From contig NQYJ01000005.1 in NCBI GenBank assembly GCA_002285055.1, forward strand, positions 35,897 to 99,896: a stretch of DNA of 64,000 nt, in the 5' to 3' direction. The DNA comes from Candidatus Izimoplasma sp. ZiA1. Lineage in GTDB: Bacteria > Bacillota_I > Bacilli_A > Izemoplasmatales > Izemoplasmataceae. Under the pieces are notes generated by a model. The model made no database searches. It was not told the origin of the DNA and saw nothing but the letters and a program-made list of their open reading frames with translations. Made by a program: the position numbers and the translations under genes. Position 1 is the first letter of the stretch; each line of letters begins with the position of its first letter. This document shows, piece after piece, positions 17,493 through 25,367 of the stretch.

Positions 17493-18048
17493 AACAGCAT
17501 TATTAGTTATTGATTTAGTATATGATTTTACAAATGAAAATGGGTTAGTTTTTTATAAAGAAAACAAAGCGATTATTCCAAAAGTAAATCAAGTAATCAA
17601 AACAGTAAGAGATAATAATGGTTTAGTAATATTTATGCAACATACATATCGCAAAAACAAGTTTGATAAAAACCTCGAGAATATGCGACCAAACTGTATT
17701 GAAGGTACTGGAGGAAATGCAATTGATCCATTACTTGATCTTAATGAAGATACAGATTACGTTATAAAAAAACGAAGATATAGTGCGTTTTATGGAACTG
17801 ACCTTGATTTAGTGCTAAGAGAAAATAACATTGAAAATGTTATTATCACAGGAACTAAAACTAATTGTTGTATTCGTTCTACAGTGCATGATGCATATTA
17901 TAATAATTACTCTGTATTTGTGGTTAAAGAGTGTGTAGCAACAAATGATGAAGTTGTTAATCAAGTTCATTTAAATGATATAGATAAGTATTACGGAAAA
18001 GTTATTAGCATGAGTGATGTTGAAAATGTTTTTAAGGAGAACTTATAA
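17485..18048 (+). CDS. Isochorismatase-family cysteine hydrolase (nicotinamidase-like)
   Basis: A 187-residue member of the cysteine hydrolase superfamily. The catalytic triad is readable: D10 in LLVIDLVYDF, a lysine in VIKKRRYSAFYGTDL (K96 most likely) and C129 in TGTKTNCCIRSTVHDA. Members cleave amide or ester bonds of small molecules, for example nicotinamide, N-carbamoyl compounds or ureidoacrylate. No metal-binding D-x-H-x-H set typical of true nicotinamidases was found, so an amidohydrolase acting on the released base or a derivative is as likely as nicotinamidase. Its start overlaps the permease gene. Confidence 0.85.
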   Translation: MNKTALLVIDLVYDFTNENGLVFYKENKAIIPKVNQVIKTVRDNNGLVIFMQHTYRKNKFDKNLENMRPNCIEGTGGNAIDPLLDLNEDTDYVIKKRRYSAFYGTDLDLVLRENNIENVIITGTKTNCCIRSTVHDAYYNNYSVFVVKECVATNDEVVNQVHLNDIDKYYGKVISMSDVENVFKENL

Positions 18049-18993
18049 ATGTTTGATGTATTAGTTAGTGGTTATGTAAGTTTAGATCGAATAGTATTAG
18101 TAGATAAACAACTAAAAATCGGACATTCCTCAATTATAAAAAACCACGATAACGCAAAAATATATTATGGTGGATGTCCAGTAAATATTGCATATGCATT
18201 AAATAAATATAATATTAGTACTTTACCTTTAATGAGAGTAGGTAGTGATTATGAATCTACTGGATTTAAAGATTTCTTAGATTCAAATCTAATCCCAACA
18301 GATGGGATTAATAAAATAGAAGGTGTAAATACTTCTAATTGTTATTTAGTTGAGGATCAAGAAGGAAATCATTATACAATATTCTATCCTGGAGCTATGG
18401 ATAACGAGTTCTTTATTCCGTTTGAAAATAGATTTTTTAAACATGCAAAACTAGGAGTTATTACGGTAGGTCCACTTAAAGATAATATTGATTTTGTTGA
18501 AAAATGTGACAAATATAATTTGCCAATTGTATTTGGCGCAAAATTAGATAAAACTGCATTCCCAGATGAGTTCTTAAAAACTGTTTTATTAAAATCAAGA
18601 ATTATTTTTGTTAATGAATTTGAGGAAGTAGAAATTAATAAATTATTTGGTTGTAGTCATATAAAAGAATTGTTTGAAAGCGGTAAAGCAGAAGTAATTG
18701 TTGTAACCAAAGGAACTAAGGGGTCAACAGTATATTATAAAGAAGAAGATCAAATAAAAGCAGAACAAGTACCAATTGTTAAGGCTGATGTATGTGCTGA
18801 TACTACTGGTTCAGGTGATGCATATATGGCAGGGTTTATGTATGGTTATTTAAATGGCTTTACTAATAAAAACTCAGCTTTACTTGGAAGTACACTATCA
18901 CATTTTATCGTTCAAGAAATGGGATGTAATGAAAACACTCCATCTTTAGAAACGCTAATTAATAAATTTAAAGAAGCTGGAGGAAAAATATGA
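18049..18993 (+). CDS. PfkB-family sugar or nucleoside kinase
   Basis: A 314-residue ribokinase-fold kinase. The N-terminal PfkB region has YGGCPVNIAYALNKYN with the substrate-binding GG, and the C-terminal motif DTTGSGDAYMAGF carries the anion hole and the catalytic base D257. Substrate could be ribose, ribose-1-phosphate, a nucleoside or a related sugar. It lies between a hydrolase and a nucleoside phosphorylase with 4-base overlaps, so ribose-1-phosphate or a deoxy analogue is a fair guess, by analogy with the archaeal ribose-1-phosphate kinase, which is also PfkB-type. This is inference; sequence alone does not separate the options. Confidence 0.88.
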   Translation: MFDVLVSGYVSLDRIVLVDKQLKIGHSSIIKNHDNAKIYYGGCPVNIAYALNKYNISTLPLMRVGSDYESTGFKDFLDSNLIPTDGINKIEGVNTSNCYLVEDQEGNHYTIFYPGAMDNEFFIPFENRFFKHAKLGVITVGPLKDNIDFVEKCDKYNLPIVFGAKLDKTAFPDEFLKTVLLKSRIIFVNEFEEVEINKLFGCSHIKELFESGKAEVIVVTKGTKGSTVYYKEEDQIKAEQVPIVKADVCADTTGSGDAYMAGFMYGYLNGFTNKNSALLGSTLSHFIVQEMGCNENTPSLETLINKFKEAGGKI

Positions 18994-19742
18994 AAACATT
19001 GTATATGAAAGTCGATAAAAATGATATTTCAAAATATGTTTTGTTTAGTGGTGACCCGTTTCGAGTAGAAACAGTTGCTAAAATGATGACTGATGTTAAA
19101 CATATCGGATTTCATCGTGAGTTTAATACATACACAGGATATTACAAGGGTGTAAGAATTACTGTAACTTCAACTGGTATCGGATCTCCTAGTGCAGCAA
19201 TTGCAATGGAAGAGATGTTCGAAAAAGGTATGGAAGTAGGAGTAAGAATGGGTACTGTTATGGGACTTAAAGATGATTTACTTGGAAAGTTTATTATTCC
19301 TAAAGCTTCAATAAGAAGAGAAGGAACAACTAAAACGTATGTTGAATCAACATATCCAGCAGTTGCAGATATTGAGTTATTAACAGCAATGAATAAAGCA
19401 GTACTTGAAAATAATCATGAGTACGTTAATGGAATTAACTGTACTTTAGATGGTTTCTATTCTGAAATGAAAGAATCAAGATTATCAAAAATGATGCATA
19501 GAAATATTGATAACACTTTTAATGAGTTAAAAAATATGAATGTCTCAGGGATTGATATGGAGAGTAGTGTTATTTTAACTCTTGGAAATTTAATGGGTAT
19601 TAAAACATGTGTAGTATCAATGACTACTGTGCTTGAGAACTTAAAAGAAGTATTAGTGGGTGATGCAAGAACCCAATCAGAAGTAGATTTATGTAAAGTT
19701 GCTCTTGATGGAATTGTAAAATACGATAAAGGAGAATACTAA
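18990..19742 (+). CDS. Nucleoside phosphorylase (uridine/purine phosphorylase family)
   Basis: A 250-residue PNP_UDP_1 protein. It has the N-terminal phosphate-binding SGDPFRVE, the loop TSTGIGSPSAAIAMEEM, RMGTVMG and the ribose-binding VSGIDMESSVI, all of the hexameric uridine/purine phosphorylase type. It would convert a nucleoside and phosphate into a free base and (deoxy)ribose-1-phosphate in the cytoplasm. The RMGTVM segment departs from the usual R-x-G-T-x-G, and the base-binding region is not conclusive, so the base preference is unknown. It overlaps the kinase gene by four bases. Confidence 0.9.
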   Translation: MKTLYMKVDKNDISKYVLFSGDPFRVETVAKMMTDVKHIGFHREFNTYTGYYKGVRITVTSTGIGSPSAAIAMEEMFEKGMEVGVRMGTVMGLKDDLLGKFIIPKASIRREGTTKTYVESTYPAVADIELLTAMNKAVLENNHEYVNGINCTLDGFYSEMKESRLSKMMHRNIDNTFNELKNMNVSGIDMESSVILTLGNLMGIKTCVVSMTTVLENLKEVLVGDARTQSEVDLCKVALDGIVKYDKGEY

Positions 19743-19744
19743 TT

Positions 19745-20539
19745 ATGATTATGGAATTATTAAATAAAGAACAAGGTCCAATTATTGGAATGGTACATTG
19801 TTTACCATTATTAATGACACCAAATTCTTCAAAAGATATCGATAAAGTAGCTTCACAAGCAGTAAGTGATGCAATTACTTTAGAAAAAGCAGGAGTAGAC
19901 GCAATTATTGTAGAAAATATGGGTGATGGTCCGCTTGGAGTTAAACTTGATTTTGAACAATCTATTCATTTATCAGCAGTGACAGCTTTAGTCAAAAAAT
20001 CCGTAAATATCCCAATTGGAATTGACGCTGCCTTTAATGATTATAAAACAGCCTTAAGTATCGCTAAAGTTGTCGGTGCTGACTTCATCAGAATCCCTGT
20101 CTTTGTAGATACTGTTGTTGGTCATTTAGGAGTAGTAAAACCTTGCGCAAGAGAAGCAATGTACTACCGAAAAATGATTGACGCAAAAGACGTTAAAATC
20201 TTTGGAGACATTCAAGTAAAACATTCAAGAATGTTATTAAAAGATATTCCAATAACTGAATCAGCTCACCTTGCAGAAGCTATGGGCGCAGACGCTATTA
20301 TTGTTACTGGAGTTTCAACTGGTTTTGAAACACCAATTGATGTTATCCAAAAAGTTAAAGAATCAGTAAAAATTCCAGTCATAGCTGGAAGTGGAATTGA
20401 TACATCAAATGTTAATGTTCAAATGAAATTAGTAGATGGTGCTATCGTTGGATCAAGTTTAAAAGAAAATAAAGATTTAAAGAACCCAATATCTTATGAC
20501 TTAACAAGAGCTCTTATCAAAGCATACAGAGGTGAATAA
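19745..20539 (+). CDS. BtpA-family TIM-barrel protein
   Basis: A 264-residue member of the BtpA/SgcQ family, a barrel related to phosphate-binding enzymes. Recognisable parts are IIGMVHCLPLL, DAIIVENMGDGPLG, ADFIRIPVFVDTVVG, KIFGDIQVKHS and, at the end, IPVIAGSGIDTSNV plus GAIVGSSLK, the last two looking like a phosphate-binding site. Cyanobacterial BtpA affects photosystem I; that is no guide here. In bacteria the family is often found with sugar kinases and transporters, which suggests an enzyme of sugar-phosphate metabolism. It sits two bases after the phosphorylase gene. Confidence 0.85.
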   Translation: MIMELLNKEQGPIIGMVHCLPLLMTPNSSKDIDKVASQAVSDAITLEKAGVDAIIVENMGDGPLGVKLDFEQSIHLSAVTALVKKSVNIPIGIDAAFNDYKTALSIAKVVGADFIRIPVFVDTVVGHLGVVKPCAREAMYYRKMIDAKDVKIFGDIQVKHSRMLLKDIPITESAHLAEAMGADAIIVTGVSTGFETPIDVIQKVKESVKIPVIAGSGIDTSNVNVQMKLVDGAIVGSSLKENKDLKNPISYDLTRALIKAYRGE

Positions 20540-20540
20540 T

Positions 20541-21701
20541 ATGATGAGACCAATGAAATTAGCTGGTGACCAATTAATGTTTGGAGAAGGTTGTTTAGCA
20601 CATTTAGAAACATTACCTTTTAAAAAAGCTTTTATTGTAACTAGTGGAAGAATATTAGAAGAAACAGGTATTTTACCGAAAGTAAGAGAACATCTTACAA
20701 ACGCAAAAATGCAAACAACTACATTTTATGATGTAGAACCAGATCCATCATTTAATACAATTATGGCTGGGGCAAATGAAATGAAAAAATTTAATCCAGA
20801 TGTAATTATTGCAGTTGGTGGTGGTAGTGCAATGGATGCTGCTAAGGGTATGTGGATTTATTACGAACATGAAGAATTATCTACATTAGAAGAAATATTA
20901 CCCCCAAATCAATTTCCTACATTAAGAAATAAAGCAAAAATGGTTTGTATTCCTTCAACTAGTGGTACAGCTAGTGAAGTAAGTAGATCAATTGTTGTTA
21001 CAGATAATGTTACTGGATTTAAACATGGTCTAGGTAATATGGAAATGATGCCAGATTATGCAATATGTGATCCACTTGTTACAGCTTCAATGCCTAAGAG
21101 TCTAACAGCTGCTACAGGTATGGATGCATTAACACATGCAGTTGAAGCATTTACATCTAATCGTGCTAATCATGTATCTGATGTACTTGCAGTAAGCGCA
21201 ATTAAAGATATAATTAATAATTTAGTTAACGCATATAACGAACCAACAAATTTGGTTTATCGTGAGAATATGTTAAACGCTAGTGTTGTTGCTGGTATGG
21301 CTTTTACTAACGTAAGTCTAGGAATTGTTCATTCAATTGCTCATACACTAGGTTCATATTTCCATGTTCCTCATGGTTTAGCGAACGCAATAATGCTACC
21401 TTATGTTATTAGATTTAACATGCTTGAATCACAAGGTAAAAAAAGATATCAAGAACTTGAAGAACAATTAAATCTATCTTCAATAATAAATACAATTGAA
21501 GATATGAATAAAAAAATGAATATCCCAGCATCTCTAAATGAAATTATAAAAGATGAAGATTTATTCACAAGTAAAATTGAAGAAATGGCAGCTATGAGCT
21601 TAAAAGACGGATGTACAAAAACTAATCCTGTAATTCCTACTTTTGATCAGTTCAAATACATTATTAAAGCAGCTTATCATAAAGAACTAATAGGAGAATA
21701 A
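20541..21701 (+). CDS. Iron-containing alcohol dehydrogenase
   Basis: A 386-residue Fe-ADH family protein. It has the dinucleotide-binding VGGGSAMDAAK, the metal region TGMDALTHAVEAF with the conserved D and H, and IVHSIAHTLGSYFHVPHGLANAIMLP with further His ligands. It should reduce an aldehyde or ketone with NAD(P)H or run the reverse reaction. In this operon an aldehyde from an aldol cleavage step is a plausible substrate. The ATG at 20541 follows AGAGGTGA by five bases; the GTG at 20532 is inside that site and overlaps the btpA-like stop. Confidence 0.9.
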   Translation: MMRPMKLAGDQLMFGEGCLAHLETLPFKKAFIVTSGRILEETGILPKVREHLTNAKMQTTTFYDVEPDPSFNTIMAGANEMKKFNPDVIIAVGGGSAMDAAKGMWIYYEHEELSTLEEILPPNQFPTLRNKAKMVCIPSTSGTASEVSRSIVVTDNVTGFKHGLGNMEMMPDYAICDPLVTASMPKSLTAATGMDALTHAVEAFTSNRANHVSDVLAVSAIKDIINNLVNAYNEPTNLVYRENMLNASVVAGMAFTNVSLGIVHSIAHTLGSYFHVPHGLANAIMLPYVIRFNMLESQGKKRYQELEEQLNLSSIINTIEDMNKKMNIPASLNEIIKDEDLFTSKIEEMAAMSLKDGCTKTNPVIPTFDQFKYIIKAAYHKELIGE

Positions 21702-21703
21702 TT

Positions 21704-22420
21704 ATGGAATTAATATGTTACTTATCAAATGGTTACCCAACAATCGAATCAAGTATTGAAATGTCTTATAAATATGTAGAAGCTGGATGCGATATCATTG
21801 AAGTGGATTTTCCTTCAAGAAACCCGTACCTAGAATCAGACTTTATTAAAGATAGAATGAAAAAAGCATTAGAAGTATGTGATGATTATTCATTGTATAT
21901 GGAAGGTATTAAAAAAATAAAACAAAATCTTCCTAATACAAAAATCATTTTGTTAGCATATGAAAACACTGTAGAAGAAATTGGTGTTGAAAAATTTATT
22001 GCTTATTGTAAAGAAAATGACTTATTAGATTTAATCTATGTTGGATTAAAAGATGATTCTATTAAAGAACTACTTATAAAATCTGGAATCAGAGTATCTT
22101 GTTATGTTCAATATCATTTACCTGTTTCAGAAGTTAATAGTGCAATATTATCAAACGGATTTGTTTATCTTCAGGCAAAACCAACATCAAATAATATTAA
22201 CGAAAAATATCCAGAATTAAAAGACTGTATTACATACTTAAGAGATAACGAAATCACAAGACCAATATATTGTGGTGTAGGTATCTCAACTGAAGAAGAT
22301 GTAAAACACGCAAAAGACTCAGGTAGTGATGCTGTATTTGTAGGAAGTGCAATTTTAAAATTACATGATGATCCTAAAAACATGGCTAAAAAAATAAAAT
22401 CACTAAAAAGTATGTGCTAA
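21704..22420 (+). CDS. TrpA-like TIM-barrel lyase, no TrpB partner
   Basis: A 238-residue protein of the tryptophan synthase alpha-chain family. The region CDIIEVDFPSRNPYLESDF aligns with TrpA IELGIPFSDPLADGP: E33 matches the catalytic Glu49 of E. coli TrpA, but the indole-contacting Asp60 is replaced by E44, and the SDP is RNP. The C-terminal phosphate site is kept (YCGVGISTEEDV, VFVGSAILK). No trpB or other tryptophan gene is nearby. A retro-aldol cleavage of a phosphorylated, non-indole substrate is therefore more likely than tryptophan synthesis. It is the last gene of the nucleoside operon, two bases after the dehydrogenase. Confidence 0.8.
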   Translation: MELICYLSNGYPTIESSIEMSYKYVEAGCDIIEVDFPSRNPYLESDFIKDRMKKALEVCDDYSLYMEGIKKIKQNLPNTKIILLAYENTVEEIGVEKFIAYCKENDLLDLIYVGLKDDSIKELLIKSGIRVSCYVQYHLPVSEVNSAILSNGFVYLQAKPTSNNINEKYPELKDCITYLRDNEITRPIYCGVGISTEEDVKHAKDSGSDAVFVGSAILKLHDDPKNMAKKIKSLKSMC

Positions 22421-22462
22421 CCACCCTTCTACTATAACTATTGTAATCCTCTAAGCACATAC
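22410..22462 (+). repeat. Wide inverted repeat at the 3' end of the nucleoside operon
   Basis: GTATGTGCT at 22410-22418, the last codons of the TrpA-like gene, pairs with AGCACATAC at 22454-22462, 35 bases apart. In RNA it would form a 9-bp stem directly upstream of the terminator and may protect the message end. Confidence 0.5.
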
Positions 22463-22465
22463 AAA

Positions 22466-22495
22466 AAAAACCAATTCAATTATGAATTGGTTTTT
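22466..22495. terminator. Bidirectional terminator between convergent operons
   Basis: A 13-bp perfect stem, AAAAACCAATTCA (22466-22478) and TGAATTGGTTTTT (22483-22495), with loop ATTA. A and T runs flank both sides, so it can end the plus-strand nucleoside operon and the minus-strand HAD gene, whose stop codon is in the loop. Confidence 0.9.
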
Positions 22496-23298
22496 AAATA
22501 TTTTTTTAATGCATACATTACGCCTTGGTCATTATTTGATAAAGTTATAAAATCACTATTAGCTTTTAACTCATCAATTCCATTACCCATTGCAACACCA
22601 AGACCAGCCATTTTAATCATTTCTAGATCATTACCTTGATCCCCAAAACAAATAACATCTTTAATATCAATATTTAGATATTTAGCTAACTCCTTAACCG
22701 CGTTACCTTTATGAACGTTTTGTCCTGTAATATCAAGATAACCAGTTTGACTTTCAGTAAACTCAATATTTTGGTATGTTTTAAGTTCTTCCCATATCGC
22801 TTTAAACTTAATCGGATCATCTTCAATAAATAAGAATTTATTGATTTTAAGACTAGCTAAATCTTCTTTAAAATCACGATGTTTTATTATGTTAAAACGA
22901 TACCTTTCTTCTTCGTTATTACTTCTTTGAATCAAACTTTCAATACTAGGATGATCATTAGCAATTAAAGTATCTTTAGTATAGATTATATAAGCAGAAC
23001 CATGCTTTTTTGCTAGTTTAACAGCGTTTAAAATAACATTTGTATCAATAACTGATTGATACAAAGTATCTTTAGTGATTGGATTACCTACAAAACTACC
23101 ATTACTAGAAATCGCTGGAATTTCTATTTCTAGTTCATCATATAATTTTTTCATTAAATCATTATGTCTTCCACTAGCTAAAGTGAATAAAATGTTTTGT
23201 TTTTTTAAAGAAATTAAGTATTCTTTTGTTTCATCTAAGAGTTGATGATCACTGTTAAGTAAAGTACCATCAACATCGCTTACTACTAATTTGTACAT
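22480..23298 (-). CDS. Cof-type HAD-superfamily phosphatase
   Basis: A 272-residue HAD hydrolase of the Cof/YcsE group (class IIB cap). Motif I is VSDVDGTLLNSD with nucleophile D8 and D10; motif II is TLASGRH; the conserved lysine precedes AVKELAKYLNI; motif IV is CFGDQGNDLEMIKMAGLGVAMGNG. Such enzymes remove phosphate from sugar phosphates or flavin and vitamin B6 phosphates, and are hard to assign precisely. It is the last gene of a three-gene minus-strand operon with a PMI and a sugar kinase, nine bases after the PMI gene, so a hexose or hexosamine phosphate is a reasonable guess. Confidence 0.9.
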   Translation of the reverse strand: MYKLVVSDVDGTLLNSDHQLLDETKEYLISLKKQNILFTLASGRHNDLMKKLYDELEIEIPAISSNGSFVGNPITKDTLYQSVIDTNVILNAVKLAKKHGSAYIIYTKDTLIANDHPSIESLIQRSNNEEERYRFNIIKHRDFKEDLASLKINKFLFIEDDPIKFKAIWEELKTYQNIEFTESQTGYLDITGQNVHKGNAVKELAKYLNIDIKDVICFGDQGNDLEMIKMAGLGVAMGNGIDELKANSDFITLSNNDQGVMYALKKYLKTNS

Positions 23299-23307
23299 AT
23301 TTCACCT

Positions 23308-24180
23308 CTAGAAGTTAGTTATCTGAATTTTTAAGTTTCCTATTATATCATAAGTATCATTACTACTTACCATTAAGAAGTCACCTTTTTTAAGTGGTGA
23401 ATCATTAATTAAACCAGATCCTTCAATAACAGCTATATAATCACCATGAACATGAGCTGTTTTGTTAAAAGAACCAGTGATAGTCTTAATATCATAATCA
23501 AAATAGGTGTTGTCATGTTTAGTTAATATTTTATTATCAGGAACATTGATAACAGCTTTAGCTTCGTTTAAATGAAGCGGACGTAACGAGTTGTTTTCTA
23601 AACGATTATAATCATATAACCTAAAAGTTAAATCTGAAGATTGTTGAACTTCAAGAAGAACAGTACCAGCGCATATTGCATGGATTGTGCCTTCTTTTAT
23701 ATAAAAGTATTCATCTTTCTTAATACTGAATTTATTCAAAAGTTTTTCAAATTCTAAGTTATCAATTAACTGATTTAGTTCATCCTTAGTTTTAGCTTTA
23801 TGACCAATGATCATTTTTGTATCATTGTCAGTAGCAAGGACATACCAACATTCATTTTTACCATATGAGTTATACTTGGATGCATAATCATCACCAGGAT
23901 GAACTTGAACGCTTAAATCCTTAGCAGCATCAATTATTTTAACTAAAATTGGAAACTCTAATTGTTTTGGATTTCCAAATAGTTGTTTTTCATTATCATA
24001 TAAATCTTTTAAAGTTCGTCCTTTAAAGGGACCATTATTTACAATACTTTGGAGATCTTTATAAGCACTAATCCCCCAAACTTCACCACATTGGTCTGAT
24101 GAATCATAACCAAATAATGTTTTAAGTTTATTTCCTCCCCATATTTTATCTAGGAATATTGGTTTAAAATATAAAATCAT
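23308..24180 (-). CDS. manA: Mannose-6-phosphate isomerase, class I short form
   Basis: A 290-residue cupin-type isomerase that interconverts mannose-6-phosphate and fructose-6-phosphate. It starts with LYFKPIFLDKIWGGNKL as usual for the family. Zinc ligands fit the Q-x-H, E and H pattern: SVQVHPGD, KNECWYVL and IKEGTIHAIC, with the catalytic-region EVQQSSDLTFRLYDYNR. The length matches short Firmicutes ManA. It is a second PMI relative to the larger fusion at 38775. It lies between the HAD phosphatase and the BadF-type kinase genes, so the operon processes phosphorylated hexoses. Confidence 0.93.
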   Translation of the reverse strand: MILYFKPIFLDKIWGGNKLKTLFGYDSSDQCGEVWGISAYKDLQSIVNNGPFKGRTLKDLYDNEKQLFGNPKQLEFPILVKIIDAAKDLSVQVHPGDDYASKYNSYGKNECWYVLATDNDTKMIIGHKAKTKDELNQLIDNLEFEKLLNKFSIKKDEYFYIKEGTIHAICAGTVLLEVQQSSDLTFRLYDYNRLENNSLRPLHLNEAKAVINVPDNKILTKHDNTYFDYDIKTITGSFNKTAHVHGDYIAVIEGSGLINDSPLKKGDFLMVSSNDTYDIIGNLKIQITNF

Positions 24181-24186
24181 CTTTAA

Positions 24187-25125
24187 TCACCCTTTAATCT
24201 TGAAGTATTTAGTATATAAACCATTATTGATTTGTTTAAAAGCTAAAATGATTGAACCATAAACAGGATCAAGCTTAGCTTCAAAAACATTAAAATCACC
24301 TAATGAACTAATTTTTTTATAAAGCATCTCTTTAAAAACTGTATCAGCGTTACCAAGAGAACCAATAATACTAATATCTTTTTTTGGAGAATTTAATGTT
24401 GATAACATTGCTTTTAACATTAATTGTAACTCAGTTGTTTCTGTGTCAATTATGTTTAATGCATGGATATCATTGAACTCAGCAAACTTAGTTACTGTTT
24501 TAGCTAAATCAGCTGTTTTTGTACGGTTAATCCCATTAATCATTGTAACATATTCTGCGTAATTATTAACATCTAATAACACTTTTAATTGTGTTGTAAA
24601 AGGTGTTTCGATAACACGATTATCAAGAACTTTGGCTAATATTTTTAAAGCCTTTCTACCAAGAGCGTAACTACTCCCAGGATCACCCTCTTTATGAGAG
24701 TACCCACCAACTCTAAAACTATCATTTTGATAAGTTCCAAATAAAACACTACCAGTTCCAATTATATATGTATAACCATCATTTCCTTCTAAACCACCAG
24801 CGTGAGCATTATAAATGTCGTTTTTAGCTGAAATTTTAGTTAAATCATCACAAAATTCTAACTTTCTAAAAGCTTCTTCAACTTTTAAAGAGTCATCTTT
24901 ACTAGATATTCCTCCAAGACCTAAAAAAGCACTTGAGATATAGATATCATTTTTATCATCTAAGATGCGAAAAATTGTTTCTTTTATCTCTTTAAGGGAC
25001 TCATTAATATCTCTTGTATCAATACTAGAAGGGCCACATACAAGCTCTCCATGATAATTTCCTAAGATATCAAAAACACAAACTTTGGTTTTTGTGCCAC
25101 CACCATCTATACCGATAATATACAT
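24187..25125 (-). CDS. BadF/BadG/BcrA/BcrD-type sugar kinase, N-acetylglucosamine kinase-like
   Basis: A 312-residue ASKHA-fold kinase. The phosphate-1 motif MYIIGIDGGGTKTKV, the phosphate-2 motif TYIIGTGSVLFG and the HKEGDPGSSYALGRKAL segment are those of the eukaryote-like N-acetylglucosamine kinase group. It should phosphorylate an amino sugar (GlcNAc, glucosamine or a relative) with ATP in the cytoplasm. It is the first gene of the minus-strand operon, divergent from the AraC gene, and the shared 242-bp region probably regulates both. GAGGTGAT precedes the start. Confidence 0.85.
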   Translation of the reverse strand: MYIIGIDGGGTKTKVCVFDILGNYHGELVCGPSSIDTRDINESLKEIKETIFRILDDKNDIYISSAFLGLGGISSKDDSLKVEEAFRKLEFCDDLTKISAKNDIYNAHAGGLEGNDGYTYIIGTGSVLFGTYQNDSFRVGGYSHKEGDPGSSYALGRKALKILAKVLDNRVIETPFTTQLKVLLDVNNYAEYVTMINGINRTKTADLAKTVTKFAEFNDIHALNIIDTETTELQLMLKAMLSTLNSPKKDISIIGSLGNADTVFKEMLYKKISSLGDFNVFEAKLDPVYGSIILAFKQINNGLYTKYFKIKG

Positions 25126-25149
25126 AAAATAATCACCTCTTCAATAATA

Positions 25150-25155
25150 ATTATA
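25150..25155 (-). promoter_or_regulatory. -10 box of the minus-strand sugar kinase operon
   Basis: Read on the minus strand it is a perfect TATAAT preceded by GTG, 25 bp before the kinase start. No convincing -35 box is seen, which fits a promoter that needs an activator. Confidence 0.5.
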
Positions 25156-25206
25156 CACTAATAAAACTAAATATAATACTTTTAAAAACTGCGATTTATA
25201 TAATAT

Positions 25207-25330
25207 ATATTGCTACAAGAATATTTTAACTTTTAATATTATTTAATAGAGTATATTCATAAAAACTATAATATATTGCATAATGTATATTAAATATTGC
25301 CTATGAAAACGCATTTTATTGCAATATTTA
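25207..25330 (+). promoter_or_regulatory. Repeated ATATTGC boxes and inverted repeat in the AraC/kinase divergent region
   Basis: ATATTGC occurs on the plus strand at 25207-25213, 25273-25279 and 25294-25300, the last two exactly 21 bp apart (two helical turns). TAAATATTGC (25291-25300) and GCAATATTTA (25321-25330) form a perfect 10-bp inverted repeat. The 20-bp spacer holds TGAAAACGCATTTT (25304-25317), a weaker cre-like site with two mismatches to the consensus. Likely sites for the AraC protein encoded next. Confidence 0.55.
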
Positions 25331-25339
25331 ATAATGCGA

Positions 25340-25345
25340 TATAAA
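25340..25345 (+). promoter_or_regulatory. -10 box of the AraC gene
   Basis: TATAAA, 23 bp before the start, with TTGCAA at 25319-25324 as a poorly spaced (15 bp) -35. A weak core next to repeated boxes suggests activator dependence. Confidence 0.4.
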
Positions 25346-25367
25346 ATTAAGAATATGAGGTGATATT

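Noticed and set aside
17485..18993. Pseudouridine breakdown (PsuK/PsuG) as the operon's role
   Set aside because: The PfkB kinase fits, but no PsuG-type glycosidase gene is present; a phosphorylase of the PNP/uridine type is found instead.
21704..22420. Tryptophan biosynthesis as the role of the TrpA-like gene
   Set aside because: No trpB, trpC or trpF is nearby and the indole-contacting Asp is changed.
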